Shown here: positions 25,661 to 34,356 of the stretch, one piece after another
How positions within the stretch are numbered: position 1 is the first letter of the stretch
How the letters are laid out: each line of letters opens with the position of its first letter
NCBI RefSeq assembly: GCF_003491345.1
Contig: NZ_CP025513.1
Location: forward strand, 1,105,501 to 1,169,500
DNA length: 64,000 nucleotides
Direction: 5' to 3'
From: Neorhizobium sp. SOG26
Lineage (GTDB): Bacteria > Pseudomonadota > Alphaproteobacteria > Rhizobiales > Rhizobiaceae
The notes under the pieces: generated by a model
What the model was told of the DNA's origin: nothing
The model's input: only the letters and a program-made list of their open reading frames with translations
Databases searched by the model: none
Program-made: the position numbers and the translations under genes

Positions 25661-26517
25661 GGTCGGACCTCCGTCGTCTCGGTTGCCCGGCGGCGTGCAG
25701 CGAACATGCCGTGCTTGGGCGCGAAGAAGAATGTGGTCAGAAAGACCAGCGTCTGCAGCACAACGATGATGCCGCCTGTCGCCCCATCCAGGAAATAGCT
25801 GGCATAAGTGCCAATGAAGCTCGTGCCCGCGCCAATGGCAACGGCAAGGAGGAGGAGACGAGGAAACCTGTCGGTCAATAGGTACGCGGTCGCACCCGGC
25901 GTTACCACCATGCAGATGACCAAGAAGGCGCCGACAGTCTGAAGCGCCGCCACCGTCGAGGCGGACAGAAGCGTGAAGAACATGGTCTTCAGCAGAGTCG
26001 GATTGAGCCCGATCGATCGCGCATGGCTTTCATCGAAGAATACCACCATCAGGTCTTTCCATTTTGCAAGCAGGATTGCCAGCGACAGGAAGCCAATGAC
26101 TGCCAGTTGCAGCGTATCGCCCGGCGTTATGGCGAGGATGTTGCCGAGCACGATGGTCTGGATGTTCACCGATGTCGGCGAGATCGACACCATGAACAAG
26201 CCAAGGCCGAAGAAGGCTGAAAAGATCAGGCCGATGATGGCGTCCTCCTTCAGCTTGGTCCGCTGGTTGAGGAATAACATCACGCCTGCGGCGAGCCCTC
26301 CTGAAAAGAACGCGCCCACCGAGAACGGCAGGCCGAGCATGTAGGCGCCGGCAACGCCGGGAACGATCGCGTGCGACAAGGCGTCGCCAATGAGGGACCA
26401 GCCCTTCAACATAAGATAGCAGGACAGGAAGGCACAGACGCCCCCGACAAGCGCCGAAACCCACATGGCGTTCAGCATGTAGCTGTAGGTGAATGGCTCG
26501 AGCAGGAGGGCGCTCAT
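25657..26517 (-). CDS. sitC: Manganese/iron ABC transporter permease SitC
   Basis: Membrane subunit, 286 aa, paralogous to SitD, with '[20 protein letters not shown]' in the conserved position and a long C-terminal cytoplasmic tail. ATGA overlaps join it to sitB upstream and sitD downstream. Two different permease genes in a row are the hallmark of sitABCD in rhizobia, as opposed to single-permease znu systems. Confidence 0.9.
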   Translation of the reverse strand: MSALLLEPFTYSYMLNAMWVSALVGGVCAFLSCYLMLKGWSLIGDALSHAIVPGVAGAYMLGLPFSVGAFFSGGLAAGVMLFLNQRTKLKEDAIIGLIFSAFFGLGLFMVSISPTSVNIQTIVLGNILAITPGDTLQLAVIGFLSLAILLAKWKDLMVVFFDESHARSIGLNPTLLKTMFFTLLSASTVAALQTVGAFLVICMVVTPGATAYLLTDRFPRLLLLAVAIGAGTSFIGTYASYFLDGATGGIIVVLQTLVFLTTFFFAPKHGMFAARRRATETTEVRP

Positions 26518-27359
26518 CCGTGCCCCAACTTTTCCATGGCGCGCCCAGGAGTGTCGTCAACTTCCACTGGTGCATGCCCAAATTCGAGATGACGCAGCAC
26601 ACCGCCGAAAGTCTGGTCCAGATTCTCCCTTGTAAAGGTCTCCGCGATTGGACCCGAGGCAAGCACTGTTCCCCTGATCAGAACGGTGCGGTCACAGAAA
26701 TCTGGCACGGAGCCGAGATTGTGGGTTGAAACGAGCATTACCCTGCCCTCATCCCGCAGCTCACGGAGAAGCTGGATGATCTGTTCTTCCGTCTTGACGT
26801 CCACGCCCGTGAATGGCTCGTCGAGCAGGATGATCCGGCTGTCTTGCGCGAGCGCGCGGGCAAGGAAGACGCGCTTCTTCTGGCCGCCGGAGAGTTCACC
26901 AATCTGGCGTTTGCGGAACTCGGTCATGCTGACCCGTGCAAGCGCTGCGGCAACCGCATCATGATCGGCCGCTTTCGGGATGCGCATCATCCCCATGTAG
27001 CCGTAGCGCCCCATCATCACGACGTCCTCGACAAGGACCGGAAAGTTCCAATCCACCTCTTCCGCCTGCGGAACATAGGCGACGAGGTTCTTGCGTAGCG
27101 CGTCTTTCACCGGCATGCCGAGAATGGAAATCTCACCCTTAGCGAGCTTCACAAAACCCATGATCGCCTTGAATAGGGTTGATTTTCCGGACCCGTTTAC
27201 GCCGCTGAGTGCCGTGATCGTCCCGGTTGGCACTGCGAAGCTCGCATCTCGCAGGGCGGTATGACCGTTGCGATAGGTGACCGTGGCGCCGCTAACGAGG
27301 ATCCCGGCGCCGTCCACCTCTGCCGCAGGCAAGTTCACTGATGGAGGATGCGCGGTCAT
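26514..27359 (-). CDS. sitB: Manganese/iron ABC transporter ATP-binding protein SitB
   Basis: ATPase of the metal importer, 281 aa from the ATG at 27359, which has an AGAAGGGA site; an upstream in-frame start at 27389 lacks one. Walker A is in 'GVNGSGKST' (about 53-61), signature LSGGQ (156-160), Walker B '[12 protein letters not shown]'. The stop overlaps sitC by 4 bp. The gap to sitA is 42 bp without an obvious hairpin. Confidence 0.92.
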   Translation of the reverse strand: MTAHPPSVNLPAAEVDGAGILVSGATVTYRNGHTALRDASFAVPTGTITALSGVNGSGKSTLFKAIMGFVKLAKGEISILGMPVKDALRKNLVAYVPQAEEVDWNFPVLVEDVVMMGRYGYMGMMRIPKAADHDAVAAALARVSMTEFRKRQIGELSGGQKKRVFLARALAQDSRIILLDEPFTGVDVKTEEQIIQLLRELRDEGRVMLVSTHNLGSVPDFCDRTVLIRGTVLASGPIAETFTRENLDQTFGGVLRHLEFGHAPVEVDDTPGRAMEKLGHG

Positions 27360-27401
27360 TCGGTATTCCCTTCTATCGATGAGCGGCATGAATGCGTGCG
27401 G

Positions 27402-28316
27402 TCAGGACGAGGATGCCAGACCCTTGGCGATGGTTTCGGACGTGACGCGCAAGAGGTCGAGGTAGGTCGGCACGGGGCCATCGGCTTCGGTCAGAGAATC
27501 CACATAGAGCACGCCGCCGTATCGGGCGCCGGTCTCGCGGGCGACCTGCTCGGCCGGAGCGGATGAAATGGTGCTCTCGGAGAAAACGACCGCAATGCCG
27601 TTCTTGCGCACGGAGTCGATGACCTTGCGGACCTGCTGCGGCGTTCCCTGCTGGTCGGCGTTGATCGGCCACAGGTAAAGCTCCTTCAGGCCGAAATCGC
27701 GCGCCAGGTAGGAGAAGGCGCCTTCGCTGGTCACCAACCAGCGCTTCTCTTCCGGCAATCTGGAGAGTTCAGCCTTCGTGGGCTCAATGACCGCCTTGAT
27801 CCTGTCTTTATAGGCCTCGGCGTTCTTCTTGTAGATCTCCGCATTGGCGGGATCGTGCTGCACGAAAGCGTCGCGGATGTTATCGACATAGATGAGTGCC
27901 GCAGTGGGCGACATCCAGGCGTGCGGGTTAGGCTTGCCTTGATAGGGACCTTCCGAGATGCCCATTGGTTCGACGCCCTGCGAAACGACCACGCTCGGCA
28001 CGTCCTTCAGGTTCCTGAAGAACCTCTCGAACCAGAGCTCGAGGTTGAGCCCGTTCCACAGGATGAGTTGCGCGCCCTGTGCGCGCCTGATGTCGCCAGG
28101 CGTGGGTTGATAGTTGTGGATCTCAGCGCCGGGCTTTGTGATCGACTCCACAATCGCGGCGTCACCCGCAACGTTCTGCGCAATATCGGCAATGACGGTG
28201 AAGGTCGTGACCGCTTTGAATCTCTCCTGCGCGAAAGCGGGTGCAGAGGACAGTGCGGCCGCGAACGCTGCTCCCATCATTCCTAGCATGGTCTTCCGTC
28301 GCACACTGTCGAACAT
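27402..28316 (-). CDS. sitA: Manganese/iron ABC transporter substrate-binding protein SitA
   Basis: Periplasmic cluster-A-I metal receptor, 304 aa from ATG 28316 with a GAGGAGG site. A signal peptide ends near 'APAFA' (residue 29). The four ligands expected for Mn(II) binding are visible: His67 in 'EIHNYQPTPGD', His132 in 'NPHAWMSP', Glu198 in 'TSEGAFSY' and Asp273 in 'YVDSLTEADGP'. This His2-Glu-Asp set matches PsaA/SitA rather than zinc-specific ZnuA, which also has a His-rich loop absent here. First gene of sitABCD; two palindromes upstream fit Mur control. Confidence 0.93.
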   Translation of the reverse strand: MFDSVRRKTMLGMMGAAFAAALSSAPAFAQERFKAVTTFTVIADIAQNVAGDAAIVESITKPGAEIHNYQPTPGDIRRAQGAQLILWNGLNLELWFERFFRNLKDVPSVVVSQGVEPMGISEGPYQGKPNPHAWMSPTAALIYVDNIRDAFVQHDPANAEIYKKNAEAYKDRIKAVIEPTKAELSRLPEEKRWLVTSEGAFSYLARDFGLKELYLWPINADQQGTPQQVRKVIDSVRKNGIAVVFSESTISSAPAEQVARETGARYGGVLYVDSLTEADGPVPTYLDLLRVTSETIAKGLASSS

Positions 28317-28345
28317 CCATTCCTCCTCAAGAATGCACTCGTCTC

Positions 28346-28365
28346 GCGAATGCAACTCATTCGCA
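28346..28365 (-). promoter_or_regulatory. Mur/Fur-type operator 1 upstream of sitA
   Basis: GCGAATG-CAACT-CATTCGC is a perfect 7-5-7 inverted repeat, which also reads as TGCAACT-C-ATTCGCA, the 7-1-7 layout of the second site. It lies 30 bp upstream of the sitA ATG. Rhizobial sitABCD operons are repressed by the manganese regulator Mur through two such sites. Confidence 0.6.
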
Positions 28366-28403
28366 ATTACGACAACCTTAACAGCGGTTCTCGTAAATGC
28401 AAC

Positions 28404-28418
28404 TGCGAATTATTCGCA
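28404..28418 (-). promoter_or_regulatory. Mur/Fur-type operator 2 (TGCGAAT-T-ATTCGCA)
   Basis: A perfect 15-bp palindrome with the 7-1-7 layout of Fur-family boxes, 88 bp upstream of sitA and about 95 bp upstream of the divergent SnoaL-like gene. Manganese-responsive repression by Mur is the likely role. Confidence 0.65.
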
Positions 28419-28512
28419 TCTGAATGCGGTGCGCCTATCGCCACAGGTGGCCTGGATCATTGGTGACGTTTGATGCGTTCACCATAAGATCCCAATCATG
28501 GAGATGCGCAGG

Positions 28513-28899
28513 ATGACGTCGCTATCGGAGTTGTATCGCGCTTACATCGCCTGCTTAAACCGCCGCGACTGGGAACATTTGAGGGACTACGTTGCGGAGG
28601 GCGTGCAGCACAACGGGCGGGATTTCGGGCTCTCAGGCTACCGTGACATGCTGGTCAACGACTTCGAGCAGATCCCGGATCTTGAGTTCAGGATCGGCCT
28701 TCTCGTCTGCGAGCCGCCGTTCATTGCGGCCCGGCTCGACTTCGATTGTTCGCCGAAGGGCGCCTTCCTCGGCCTAGCGGTCAACGGCCGCAGAATCTCA
28801 TTCCCAGAAAACGTATTCTATGAGTTCCGAAACGATAAGATCATGTCAGTCTGGTCGGTGATCGACAAGGTGGCCGTAGAGGCCCAACTGGCGACTTAG
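28513..28899 (+). CDS. SnoaL-like / ester cyclase-family protein
   Basis: A small cytoplasmic protein of the NTF2-like cone fold, 128 aa from the Met at 28513, which has GGAG 9 bases upstream; starts at 28498 and 28504 are also in frame. The pattern 'LYRAYIACLNRRDWEHLRDYV...VQHNGRDFGLSGYRDML' is typical of SnoaL-like predicted ester cyclases. No catalytic role can be fixed. It is divergent from sitA across the Mur-like sites, so it may respond to manganese too. Its stop abuts the MYG1 stop. Confidence 0.75.
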   Translation: MTSLSELYRAYIACLNRRDWEHLRDYVAEGVQHNGRDFGLSGYRDMLVNDFEQIPDLEFRIGLLVCEPPFIAARLDFDCSPKGAFLGLAVNGRRISFPENVFYEFRNDKIMSVWSVIDKVAVEAQLAT

Positions 28900-29823
28900 T
28901 CAGGAGTGTCCGGCTTCTTTGACGGCAAGATCCGCCAGCGCAAGCGCGGCTTCACGCGTGGCAGCTGCGGCAATGAAACGCCCATTGTGGCAGAAGCTTG
29001 CGCCTTTCACGCCGCTTGCGGCCTCAAGTTCCGCGCCCGTCAAGCCCGCCCAACTGGCCGGAAGATCGGCACGAAGCTCAAAACCTTCATCGCTGCGGCG
29101 AATGCCAGTGACGCACCAATCGGTATCACGCGGATGAACGACGAACAGGAGGTGATCGGCGCCCGCCTTCACGATGGCTGGGCGGAAGGGCATGCCCATA
29201 GGCAATTCAAGAACACGCTCGTTTCCCGCCTTGGTGATCGCCGCCAGCACCAAGGCTTCTGCCCGCAGCTTGGCGTGGATCTGGCCAATCTTTGCTTCCG
29301 CGAACCGGCGAGCGACCGCCAGTGCATCATGAAAGGCGCGGTCGGTGGCCGTGCGGTCCGTCTCGTCAAAAGGTGGCTTCAGAAGCTCCAGCAGCGATGG
29401 CAGGGTAAGCCCGGCCAGCACGCCGGCGCTGTCGGGGCTCAGCGCGCCGTTGTCGACCAGGTCGACCGGCAGGACGAAGCTGGTATCGAACGACGCGTGC
29501 ACACTCTCGATGAAGGCATCCGGCACGGCAAGTTCTGCGAGGTAGGCGCGGCCGAAATGTTTCCAGATCAAACCAAACGAGCTGTAGGGTTGGCCGTCAT
29601 CTCGCTTCGGCGCCGCGCGCTGATGGTGATCGAACAGGCGCGCCTCGGCATCGTAGCCACCGCCGACGTCATAAACGATGCGGTCGTCACCCGGGGTGAT
29701 CCATTCCGGCGCCCTGCTCCGCACGATCTTGGCCTCGGGAAAAAGCCGGGTGAGGATGACGCTCGACAGCAGTTCATCGGCATGGAAGCCACCGGAATGG
29801 GTGACGAGGTAATCTGGGATCAT
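28900..29823 (-). CDS. MYG1 family metal-dependent exonuclease-like protein
   Basis: A 307-aa protein homologous to eukaryotic MYG1, a DHH-related phosphoesterase/exonuclease. The N-terminal metal-binding motifs 'VTHSGGFHADELLS' and 'LFDHHQR' are intact, as is the C-terminal 'GASFCHNGRFIAAA'. The ATG at 29823 has an AAGG site. It probably acts on RNA or nucleotides in the cytoplasm; the bacterial role is not well known. Stops of this gene and the SnoaL-like gene touch without spacing. Confidence 0.85.
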   Translation of the reverse strand: MIPDYLVTHSGGFHADELLSSVILTRLFPEAKIVRSRAPEWITPGDDRIVYDVGGGYDAEARLFDHHQRAAPKRDDGQPYSSFGLIWKHFGRAYLAELAVPDAFIESVHASFDTSFVLPVDLVDNGALSPDSAGVLAGLTLPSLLELLKPPFDETDRTATDRAFHDALAVARRFAEAKIGQIHAKLRAEALVLAAITKAGNERVLELPMGMPFRPAIVKAGADHLLFVVHPRDTDWCVTGIRRSDEGFELRADLPASWAGLTGAELEAASGVKGASFCHNGRFIAAAATREAALALADLAVKEAGHS

Positions 29824-29935
29824 GACCGGCTGCCTTGCGCGCGAAAACGGGAGAGGCCGCAATAACCGTTTCCCTGCGTCGGCTCAATCGACATCTCGCC
29901 GCAGCTCAGAATGCAACCGGCCTACTCACACGACT

Positions 29936-31666
29936 TCAAGCAATTGGTTCGGCCTGCTTCAGAATGCCTCTGAAGGTGAAACAAGTTTCCTGCTCATCCG
30001 ATGACACATCGATCATGCCGCCATGCGCCTTGGCGATCTCGGAGGCAATGTATAGACCAAGGCCAAGCCCCTGCACGCCGGGACGTCCTTCGCCGCGCTT
30101 GAACGGCAGGAACAGCTTGCTGATCTGCCCGGTAGGTATTGCGCTCCCGCCATTGGTGACGCTGATTTCGAGAACCTGGTCACGCAAATGAGCCCGGATG
30201 AGCACCGGTGTGGCGGATGCGCCATGAGTAACCGCGTTGAACAGCAGGTTGGACGCCATCTGTGCAATCCGAAGGTGATCGACGGTGAGGCTGCGCGGCA
30301 GGTCGAATATCGCCGAGATCTCCCGCTCCGGATGCGCCACCCGCAACTCATCAACAACATGCTGGAGCGTGTCGGCAAGATCAGCGTCGGTCATGGTAAG
30401 CGAAATGCCGCCACCCATGCGGGCACGAGCAAGATCCATGACGTTGTCAACCAGACCCGCCATCCGCGTGACACTCGTCTTCATCAGCTTGAGGATCAGC
30501 GGGCTCCGCTCGGTCCAGCCTTCCTTCAGCAGGCGTGCCGTGCCGGCATCGATCGCGGCAATCGGATTGCGAAGGTCATGTCCGAGCACCGCGATAAACT
30601 GCTCCCGAAGCTCGGCGAGCTCGCGCTCCCGTTCCAGCGACGCCTGCGCCGATCGCAGCCGCGTCTCAGCATCGAGATGATAGGCAATAAGCTCGGCGAA
30701 CAGCTTGAAGGCGCCGAGGACCTCCGGGTTCTTCACCTTTGCCGGGTTCGGATCAATGGCGCAGAGCGTGCCCCAGAAGGTGCCGTTGGCAAGGATGATC
30801 GGCTCCGAGATGTAGCTCCTGAGCCCGTAGATACGTGGTGTATGGTGGTCGCGATATTGCGGATCGTCCGCGGCATCATCAAAAACGATCGTCTGCCGGT
30901 GCCCCCTGATTTCGTTGCAGAGCGTGCTTTCGATCGGCAGTTCGTCACCCGGCTTCAAGCCGAAGCCGATCGGATCGAGCACCTGGCAAGCGATCCACCG
31001 CGCCTCCGTGACCCGCGCCACCGCCGCGAAGCCCATGCCGGTCATCCGCAACACGACATCGAGGATAGTCGGGACGGCAGCGATGGCCGAAACGCGGCTC
31101 ACATCAAGCGCGAATTCTTCCGGAGAACCGGAAGTCGAGCTGAACAAAGCGGCCATGTGTCTGGCGAGCGAAACATGCGCTTCCAGGTTCTGAAGCGCCG
31201 TCGTCGCAGCGTCGGCCAGGGCTTCCAGCGTCTCGATTTCCCAGTCGTCGGGCGTGTAGGTCTGCGACCAGTAGGCGCCGATAGCCGCAATCGGATCCTC
31301 TCGACGCACTGGTGCCATGGCCAAGGCTTTCACGAATGTCTCGCTGTAAAGCGCGTGCGGGATGCGCGCGTCCGTCGAAATGTCCGGCACGACCGCCGTC
31401 TCGCGGTTGGCCATCGACCAGCCGCTGATGCAGATGGAGGCCGGAAACTTCTGTCCTTTCCAGAGGGGGCCAATCGCATCTTCTTCCACGTAGTGGCAGA
31501 GATCGCCCTCTTTGAGGATCACGGCGACGCCTTCGCAGCCGATCAGAGACCGGGCGCTGGTGCGGATGGTGTCGACGATCTCGTCAAAGCTGCGGGCGCG
31601 AGAAATCTTCGCAAGCGACCGGGTCAGCGTAGCGAACGGGGTGGAACTCCTGGTACGCTGATCCAT
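29936..31666 (-). CDS. GAF-GAF sensor histidine kinase
   Basis: A soluble 576-aa kinase. GAF domain 1 spans about residues 15-165 and GAF domain 2 about 195-335, followed by a coiled coil, HisKA with His363 in 'AVLGHDLRNPIAAID' and HATPase with 'GLGLGLYIASEIAKAHGG'. There is no membrane segment and no receiver, and no cognate response regulator is adjacent. 'CEGVAVIL...CHYVEEDAIGPLW' and similar GAF text are seen in rhizobial photosensor-like kinases, but no bilin-binding cysteine motif is evident. I start at ATG 31666 with AAAGGA upstream; a GTG lies 6 bp earlier. Confidence 0.88.
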   Translation of the reverse strand: MDQRTRSSTPFATLTRSLAKISRARSFDEIVDTIRTSARSLIGCEGVAVILKEGDLCHYVEEDAIGPLWKGQKFPASICISGWSMANRETAVVPDISTDARIPHALYSETFVKALAMAPVRREDPIAAIGAYWSQTYTPDDWEIETLEALADAATTALQNLEAHVSLARHMAALFSSTSGSPEEFALDVSRVSAIAAVPTILDVVLRMTGMGFAAVARVTEARWIACQVLDPIGFGLKPGDELPIESTLCNEIRGHRQTIVFDDAADDPQYRDHHTPRIYGLRSYISEPIILANGTFWGTLCAIDPNPAKVKNPEVLGAFKLFAELIAYHLDAETRLRSAQASLERERELAELREQFIAVLGHDLRNPIAAIDAGTARLLKEGWTERSPLILKLMKTSVTRMAGLVDNVMDLARARMGGGISLTMTDADLADTLQHVVDELRVAHPEREISAIFDLPRSLTVDHLRIAQMASNLLFNAVTHGASATPVLIRAHLRDQVLEISVTNGGSAIPTGQISKLFLPFKRGEGRPGVQGLGLGLYIASEIAKAHGGMIDVSSDEQETCFTFRGILKQAEPIA

Positions 31667-31811
31667 GATCACCGTCCTTTCCGGCGATGATGCCTTTAGC
31701 GATATCTAAGTTTCTGCAATTTCCGCGTGCTTTTGCAAGCGAAACTTCGTTTGCCGGCCGGAAGCGTACGGTGGTCGAACGGCTTAGGCGCCCTAATTTC
31801 TTGCGATCAGG

Positions 31812-32429
31812 ATGAACGGGACCAACGCAGTTGAACGGATCTGGATGAGCGGCGGGGCAGAGAACATTCCAACGACTCGAGCGATCTCCAATCATTCCAA
31901 CGCCCGCTGGGTGATGCTTTCCTGTATTGCTATTGCTGTCCAGATCAGCGCACTCTCGCTTCTTGGTCGTCATTGGTTCTGCGGTTGCGGAACGATCGAG
32001 TTCTGGCAGGGGACGCTGGACCCGATGCAGAACTCGCAGCAACTCACCGATCCTTACAGCTTTCTGCATTTCGCCTTCGGATGCGGCCTGTTTGTCTGGC
32101 TGAAGATGATCCGGCCGCAATGGCCGCTCATGCGCCGCGCCACCTATGCCATCATCAGCAGCATGATCTGGGAGGTGATGGAGAACCTGCCTTTCATCAT
32201 CCAGATCTTCGGCGCGGAAGGAAGCGGGATGGACTATTACGGCGATAGTATCGCCAACTCACTTGGCGATACTGCTGCCGTGCTCGTTGGTTTTCTTGCA
32301 GCCTCGCGCATGCCAACTCCCGTCACAGTTTCAGCCATCGTCGCGCTCGAAATCGTGACCTTCATCATGATCGGCGACAGCGTGATTGCGGGCCTGCTTC
32401 GGATCACCACCTCGACAAGTATGATCTAG
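31812..32429 (+). CDS. DUF2585 (UPF0314) family membrane protein
   Basis: A 205-aa inner-membrane protein with about five hydrophobic segments. The family hallmarks 'GRHWFCGCGTIEFWQG', 'NSQQLTDPYSFLHFAFG', 'WEVMENLPFIIQIF' and 'DYYGDSIANSLGD' are clear. The family is nearly confined to Rhizobiales and has no established function. The start is uncertain: neither Met1 nor Met12 (31845) has a good ribosome site. It is 79 bp upstream of crtX on the same strand and divergent from the GAF kinase. Confidence 0.82.
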   Translation: MNGTNAVERIWMSGGAENIPTTRAISNHSNARWVMLSCIAIAVQISALSLLGRHWFCGCGTIEFWQGTLDPMQNSQQLTDPYSFLHFAFGCGLFVWLKMIRPQWPLMRRATYAIISSMIWEVMENLPFIIQIFGAEGSGMDYYGDSIANSLGDTAAVLVGFLAASRMPTPVTVSAIVALEIVTFIMIGDSVIAGLLRITTSTSMI

Positions 32430-32508
32430 ATACACCGGTTCGTTGTCGCCTTCTTGAAGACGAAGGACCGCGGGCCATTTACCTTCGCCTGAAACCAGGA
32501 CGCTTCCC

Positions 32509-33792
32509 TTGCACTTCGCGCTGATCTGCCCACCGTTCAAGAGCCATATCGCAGTCTTCGAAACGCTCGGGCAAGAGCTTCTTCGGCGTGGCCACCGCGT
32601 CACCTTTCTCGTCAACAAGGGTATAGACCACGAGGTCTCATCGCAATTTGACGTTCAGCCGGTGGAGGGAACAGATCGGCGTCAGTTGGACGGCATCATC
32701 AAGCGTGCGTCGCGGCCAAGCGGTCCGCTTGGCATCCTGCGAACGGTTCATGACACGGCGGTACTGTCCGAAGCGTTCTGCAGGCACGGATCGGCTCAAC
32801 TGCGGCAGCTTGGCGTAGACGCAGTGCTCGGCGACCAGATGGAACCGGCAGCCGGGCTTGTTTCTCGCCATCTCCGGCTGCCGCTGATCTCGATCGCCTG
32901 TGCTGTTCCTCTGGAACGTGACACGGGAATCCCGCTTCCCTTCCTGTCGTGGCCGTACGACCCGAGCCCAAAGGGGATCAAGCGGAACGAGGGAGGCGAA
33001 CGCGTGTCGCGCCTGCTGCTGACCGAGCAACGTCGGCTGATCCAGCGCTGGTCCAAGTGCTTCCGCTTGGGTGCGGAATTTGATGATCTTCAGTCCTGCC
33101 TTTCGGATCTCGCGACGATCGCCCAGACAACGGAAGGCTTCGATTTTCCGCGCGCATCGCATAACAAGCGGCTCCACATGGTCGGCCCCATTCGGGGGGT
33201 GCAGAAAGCGGCTGGTGTCCCCTTCCCCATCGACCCGCAGAGGCCCTTCGTCTTCATGTCGCTCGGCACACTGCAGGGTCACCGGTTCCGGCTCTTTCGA
33301 ACCGCCGCGCGGGCCTGCCGCGAGCTTGATGTGCAATTGCTTGTTGCGCATTGCGGCGGCATGAGCAAAGGCCAGGAAAAGGCTTTGGGCGCCAGCTGGG
33401 TGACGGATTTTGCTCCGCAACGGGAGGTGTTGGAGCGTGCAGACCTCTGCATCACGCATGGCGGGATGAATACGGTCATGGACGCGCTGGAGTTCGCGAC
33501 GCCGATGATCGCGCTGCCGATCGCCTTCGACCAGCCCGGTGTGTCCGCCCGCATCGTCCACCACAGGGTGGGCTTGCGTCTCTCGCCGCATTTCCTGACC
33601 ACCGCGAAGATGAAACAGGCAATCCAGACGCTGCTTTCCGATTCCACCTATTCCGAAAAAGCTAAGGCTATGGACCAATCCATTGCCGCGGCCGGAGGTC
33701 TCAGGAAGGCTGTTGATATCATTGAGAGCACCGTCTCTGGAAAGGTGGGAGCCGACGGCGCACCAGAGGCGAAAGTCGCAGGCGCGAGTTGA
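32509..33792 (+). CDS. crtX: Zeaxanthin/astaxanthin glucosyltransferase CrtX
   Basis: UDP-glucose-dependent transferase that glucosylates the hydroxyl ends of zeaxanthin or astaxanthin. The 427-aa protein follows enterobacterial CrtX end to end: 'MHFALICPPFKSHI', 'DQMEPAAGLVSRHLRLPLIS', 'IACAVPLERDTGIPLP', 'SLGTLQGHRFRLFRTAARAC', and the nucleotide-sugar region 'ITHGGMNTVMDAL...FDQPGVSARIV'. The start is a TTG at 32509 with AGGA eight bases upstream. It converges on crtZ with 25 bp between stops. Together they point to a glycosylated ketocarotenoid. Confidence 0.9.
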   Translation: MHFALICPPFKSHIAVFETLGQELLRRGHRVTFLVNKGIDHEVSSQFDVQPVEGTDRRQLDGIIKRASRPSGPLGILRTVHDTAVLSEAFCRHGSAQLRQLGVDAVLGDQMEPAAGLVSRHLRLPLISIACAVPLERDTGIPLPFLSWPYDPSPKGIKRNEGGERVSRLLLTEQRRLIQRWSKCFRLGAEFDDLQSCLSDLATIAQTTEGFDFPRASHNKRLHMVGPIRGVQKAAGVPFPIDPQRPFVFMSLGTLQGHRFRLFRTAARACRELDVQLLVAHCGGMSKGQEKALGASWVTDFAPQREVLERADLCITHGGMNTVMDALEFATPMIALPIAFDQPGVSARIVHHRVGLRLSPHFLTTAKMKQAIQTLLSDSTYSEKAKAMDQSIAAAGGLRKAVDIIESTVSGKVGADGAPEAKVAGAS

Positions 33793-33817
33793 TCCCGTCG
33801 GCCCACAGGAACTTTAC

Positions 33818-34348
33818 TCAGTTCGAAACGGCTTGATGATCCTCGTCCTGCAAGGCGCGCGGATCATATTTTCGCTTGTTCTCCTGGAGCTTCTTCACAA
33901 GCCGGTCCGCTGGTTCGGCATACACGAAACCGAAGGAAACGCAGCCATCGCGGCCTTCCACCGCGTGGTGCAGGCGATGCGCCTGGTAGACGCGCTTCAG
34001 GTAACCCTTTCGCGGCACATATTTGAATGGCCACCGCTGGTGCACGAGGCCATCGTGCATGAAGAAATAGAGCACGCCGTAAATCGAGATGCCGACGGCG
34101 ATCCACCACAGCGGCCATAACCAGGCTGAACCGATCCAGAAGAGCGCGACCGCAAAGCAGGCGAAGATCACGGCGTAGAGATCGTTCTTCTCCAGAGTTT
34201 CATCATGTGGCTCATGATGCGACTTGTGCCACTTCCAGCCCCAGCCGTGCATGATGTGCTCGTGCGACCATGCCGCGAACCACTCCATGAACACGACGGT
34301 GCCGACAACCAGTACGGTCGGGACCAGATAAGACAGTATGACTTCCAT
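33818..34348 (-). CDS. crtZ: Beta-carotene 3-hydroxylase CrtZ
   Basis: Di-iron membrane hydroxylase that adds 3-OH groups to beta-ionone rings (beta-carotene to zeaxanthin, canthaxanthin to astaxanthin). From ATG 34348 (GAGGT site) it is 176 aa, the normal CrtZ length. All histidine clusters are present: 'SHEHIMHGWGWKWHKSHHEP', 'MHDGLVHQRWPFKY' and 'HRLHHAVEGRDGCVSFGF'. It starts 8 bp after crtW ends, so the two are translated together. Last gene of the minus-strand run. Confidence 0.95.
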   Translation of the reverse strand: MEVILSYLVPTVLVVGTVVFMEWFAAWSHEHIMHGWGWKWHKSHHEPHDETLEKNDLYAVIFACFAVALFWIGSAWLWPLWWIAVGISIYGVLYFFMHDGLVHQRWPFKYVPRKGYLKRVYQAHRLHHAVEGRDGCVSFGFVYAEPADRLVKKLQENKRKYDPRALQDEDHQAVSN

Positions 34349-34356
34349 TCTCGACC

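Noticed and set aside
24821-28316. Zinc transporter (znuABC) reading of the metal importer
   Set aside because: Two permease genes, a His2-Glu-Asp receptor site without a His-rich loop, and Mur-like operators point to sitABCD.
30188-31690. 500-codon plus-strand frame opposite the GAF-GAF kinase
   Set aside because: Antisense shadow of a kinase with intact motifs; composition and lack of domains argue against coding.
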